A stretch of DNA of 7,346 nt. It comes from CAWVWF01 sp963933885 (GTDB taxonomy: Bacteria; Bacteroidota; Bacteroidia; Flavobacteriales_C; GCA-002722245). Both the position numbers and the translations under genes were made by a program. Shown here piece after piece: positions 5,866-7,346 of this stretch (positions are counted from its first letter, which is position 1; every line of letters starts with the position of its first letter). Location: positions 1-7,346 of the forward strand of contig CAWVWF010000176.1 in the NCBI GenBank assembly GCA_963933885.1, given 5' to 3'. The notes beneath the pieces were generated by a model, which was given only the letters and a program-made list of their open reading frames with translations, was not told the origin of the DNA and did not search any database.

Positions 5866-7346
5866 CAATTGTCACAAAACCATTTATCTGATAATCTTTT
5901 ATAAGTAACGAATAGAAATACGTTCCTTCCGCGAGTTCTTTATTATTATATGCGTTAAAACCACAGAACCCCGTATGAAAGTCTTTGGTATCATATACTT
6001 TTAACCCCCATCTATTATAGATTTCGTATTCAACACATCCCTCAAACTCCTCAGGCACTTTAACTTCGAAACATTCATTTATTCCATCACCTTCTGGTGT
6101 AATTATATTTGGGACAAATACATCTATAAAATCTCCAATTTTCTGCCATTTAAAATTAGTTGTTAAAGTATCGAAACAAACACCATTGTTCCCTACTATC
6201 AAAGAAGTTTGAGCTTGAGTATTAAAATCAAAAACATGGTAAGGATTTAAATCACTTGATGTACCTCCGTTTCCAAAAACCCATTCATATGAGTCTGCGT
6301 TAATACTGCTGTCTTTAAATTCAACTTCAAAACCTAAACAAGATGGAATAAAAGTATATGAGTAATTACTTTCTGGAACAACATTTAAAGAAACACTTGT
6401 ATTAGCAGAATCAACACAACCGTTACTATCCTCAACTATAACTTGATAAGTTATTGGACTGCTTGGATAAACTAGGGTGGAATTAAAATTATTATTTGGT
6501 AAAAAAGTAGAAGGTGACCAATCATACTTTACACCACCAGTTGCCCATAAGGTAGCTGCTGATCCTTCACAAATTAAAGTATCTGACATGATACCTATAA
6601 TCGGTAATTGATTTACAGTAATCAAAACACTGTCTTCTTTTTTACATGTATTCCCACCTGTTAAGATTACATTATAAGTGTTCGTTACTTGAGGAATTAA
6701 ACTAAAAGAACTATCCGTTGTCCCTGTTAATTCGTGATTTATCCATTCATATGTTAACCCACCTGAAACATTAATCACGAGAGAATCTCCAATACACAAA
6801 GCACTATCCTCAGTAAGGATTGGAACAGGAAGTGAAAGTACTGTAAAACTTGTAGTATCTCTACTAATACAATTATTAGTATCAATACCCTCAACAACAA
6901 GAATGAAACTCGTATCAGCTTCTAGTTTTAAAGAAGTGTTAACACCTACCAAATCATCTGATATCGTCCACTTAAATGAAGCACTGTTTATTGCGTTAAA
7001 CAAGACTGTATCTTGATAACATACAGATGTATCTTGAGGATGAATTTGAACATCCGGAAGACTATTTACCTTCACAAAGACTGAATCTGATTTTGAACAC
7101 GTATCGATTGAAACTGTTAAAACATACGTTTGATCCGAAGAAGGATAAGCCTGAGTATAGGCAGAATTTTCGTGTACAATATTAAATCCAGTTCCCCATG
7201 AATAATTTGCGTTACTTAACGAATCGACATTACCAATATTTACAGTATCCCCAAAACACAATGTCCGATCAACCCCAGCATCAATAGGGAAGTCATCGCC
7301 TACTTCAATCCAAACTGAATCTCTATTCACACATCCATTCAATCCA
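5858..7346 (-). CDS. Type IX secretion cargo with Ig-like repeats, PKD domain and gliding-motility C-terminal domain (N-terminus beyond the right edge)
   Basis: The frame is open from the right edge to the stop at 5858; the only start-like codon near the edge is a TTG at 7342 with in-frame codons before it, so the true N-terminus is outside the window. Numbering from 7342, four repeats of about 75 residues (about 18-93, 98-168, 174-244, 248-320) each have an early Cys (29, 108, 183, 258), a central Trp (49, 125, 200, 275) and a late Cys (82, 158, 233, 309), an Ig-like pattern with probable disulfides. Residues 326-395 form a PKD domain with SYEWVFGNGG and NPYHVFDF. The C-terminus (408-494) is the CHU_C / gliding motility-associated type: VPNIITPEGDGINECFEV, YEIYNRWGLKVY, GTYFYSLLIKD and a final ITAR-like end. 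This domain directs substrates through the type IX system to the cell surface. The rest of the protein and any ligand or enzymatic activity are unknown; an adhesin-like role is inference. Confidence 0.93.
   Translation of the reverse strand, partial: GLNGCVNRDSVWIEVGDDFPIDAGVDRTLCFGDTVNIGNVDSLSNANYSWGTGFNIVHENSAYTQAYPSSDQTYVLTVSIDTCSKSDSVFVKVNSLPDVQIHPQDTSVCYQDTVLFNAINSASFKWTISDDLVGVNTSLKLEADTSFILVVEGIDTNNCISRDTTSFTVLSLPVPILTEDSALCIGDSLVINVSGGLTYEWINHELTGTTDSSFSLIPQVTNTYNVILTGGNTCKKEDSVLITVNQLPIIGIMSDTLICEGSAATLWATGGVKYDWSPSTFLPNNNFNSTLVYPSSPITYQVIVEDSNGCVDSANTSVSLNVVPESNYSYTFIPSCLGFEVEFKDSSINADSYEWVFGNGGTSSDLNPYHVFDFNTQAQTSLIVGNNGVCFDTLTTNFKWQKIGDFIDVFVPNIITPEGDGINECFEVKVPEEFEGCVEYEIYNRWGLKVYDTKDFHTGFCGFNAYNNKELAEGTYFYSLLIKDYQINGFVTIAR

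Noticed and set aside
7340..7342. TTG as the start codon of the type IX cargo protein
   Set aside because: Coding sequence continues in frame to the window edge, there is no signal peptide after this codon, and the residues read like the end of another repeat; the real start is outside.

Overview
The window looks like a chromosomal segment of a Bacteroidota bacterium, most likely a marine or freshwater member of the Flavobacteriales. The grounds are: strongly A+T-rich DNA; starts preceded by A-rich sequence and not Shine-Dalgarno sites; two exact matches to the Bacteroidota -7 promoter element TAnnTTTG; and a gene set typical of the phylum. That set is a DUF2027/Smr protein, a DUF4476 protein, a lipoprotein resembling the GLPGLI/DUF4412 families, and a gliding-motility-type C-terminal sorting domain that marks cargo of the type IX secretion system.

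Layout. Bases 1-738 (minus strand) hold the N-terminal 246 codons of a DUF2027-family protein whose C-terminus lies beyond the left edge. Across a 38-base divergent gap, a plus-strand cluster runs from 777 to 2143: a Nudix hydrolase of the ADP-ribose pyrophosphatase type, a small secreted protein of unknown family, and a small secreted DUF4476 protein. It meets head-on, with stop codons overlapping by four bases, a large minus-strand gene for a YgiQ-type radical SAM protein (2140 to about 4101). A divergent control region of about 170 bases follows, with a -7 element for each direction. From it a plus-strand pair is read: a GTG-started lipoprotein gene (4275-4967) and, ten bases later, a 3-hydroxybutyryl-CoA dehydrogenase (4978-5865). 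The dehydrogenase meets the 3' end of a large minus-strand gene (5858 to beyond 7346) for a multidomain exported protein with Ig-like repeats, a PKD domain and a type IX sorting domain.

How the genes relate. This is mostly housekeeping and envelope material, not one pathway. The Nudix enzyme (nucleotide clean-up), the dehydrogenase (fatty-acid or butyrate-type CoA metabolism), the radical SAM protein and the DUF2027 protein are presumably cytoplasmic. Three products are predicted to carry N-terminal export signals and a fourth is a type IX cargo. The only clear transcriptional pairing is lipoprotein plus dehydrogenase; the Nudix and small-secreted-protein genes may form a second unit.

I see no tRNA, rRNA, CRISPR array, insertion sequence, integrase or phage gene, and no gene-free stretch longer than 300 bases. 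I found no convincing new multi-gene system. The best leads are the start-site and promoter question at ygiQ, its second cysteine cluster, two unexplained dyad symmetries near 4100-4211, and the lipoprotein-dehydrogenase pairing.
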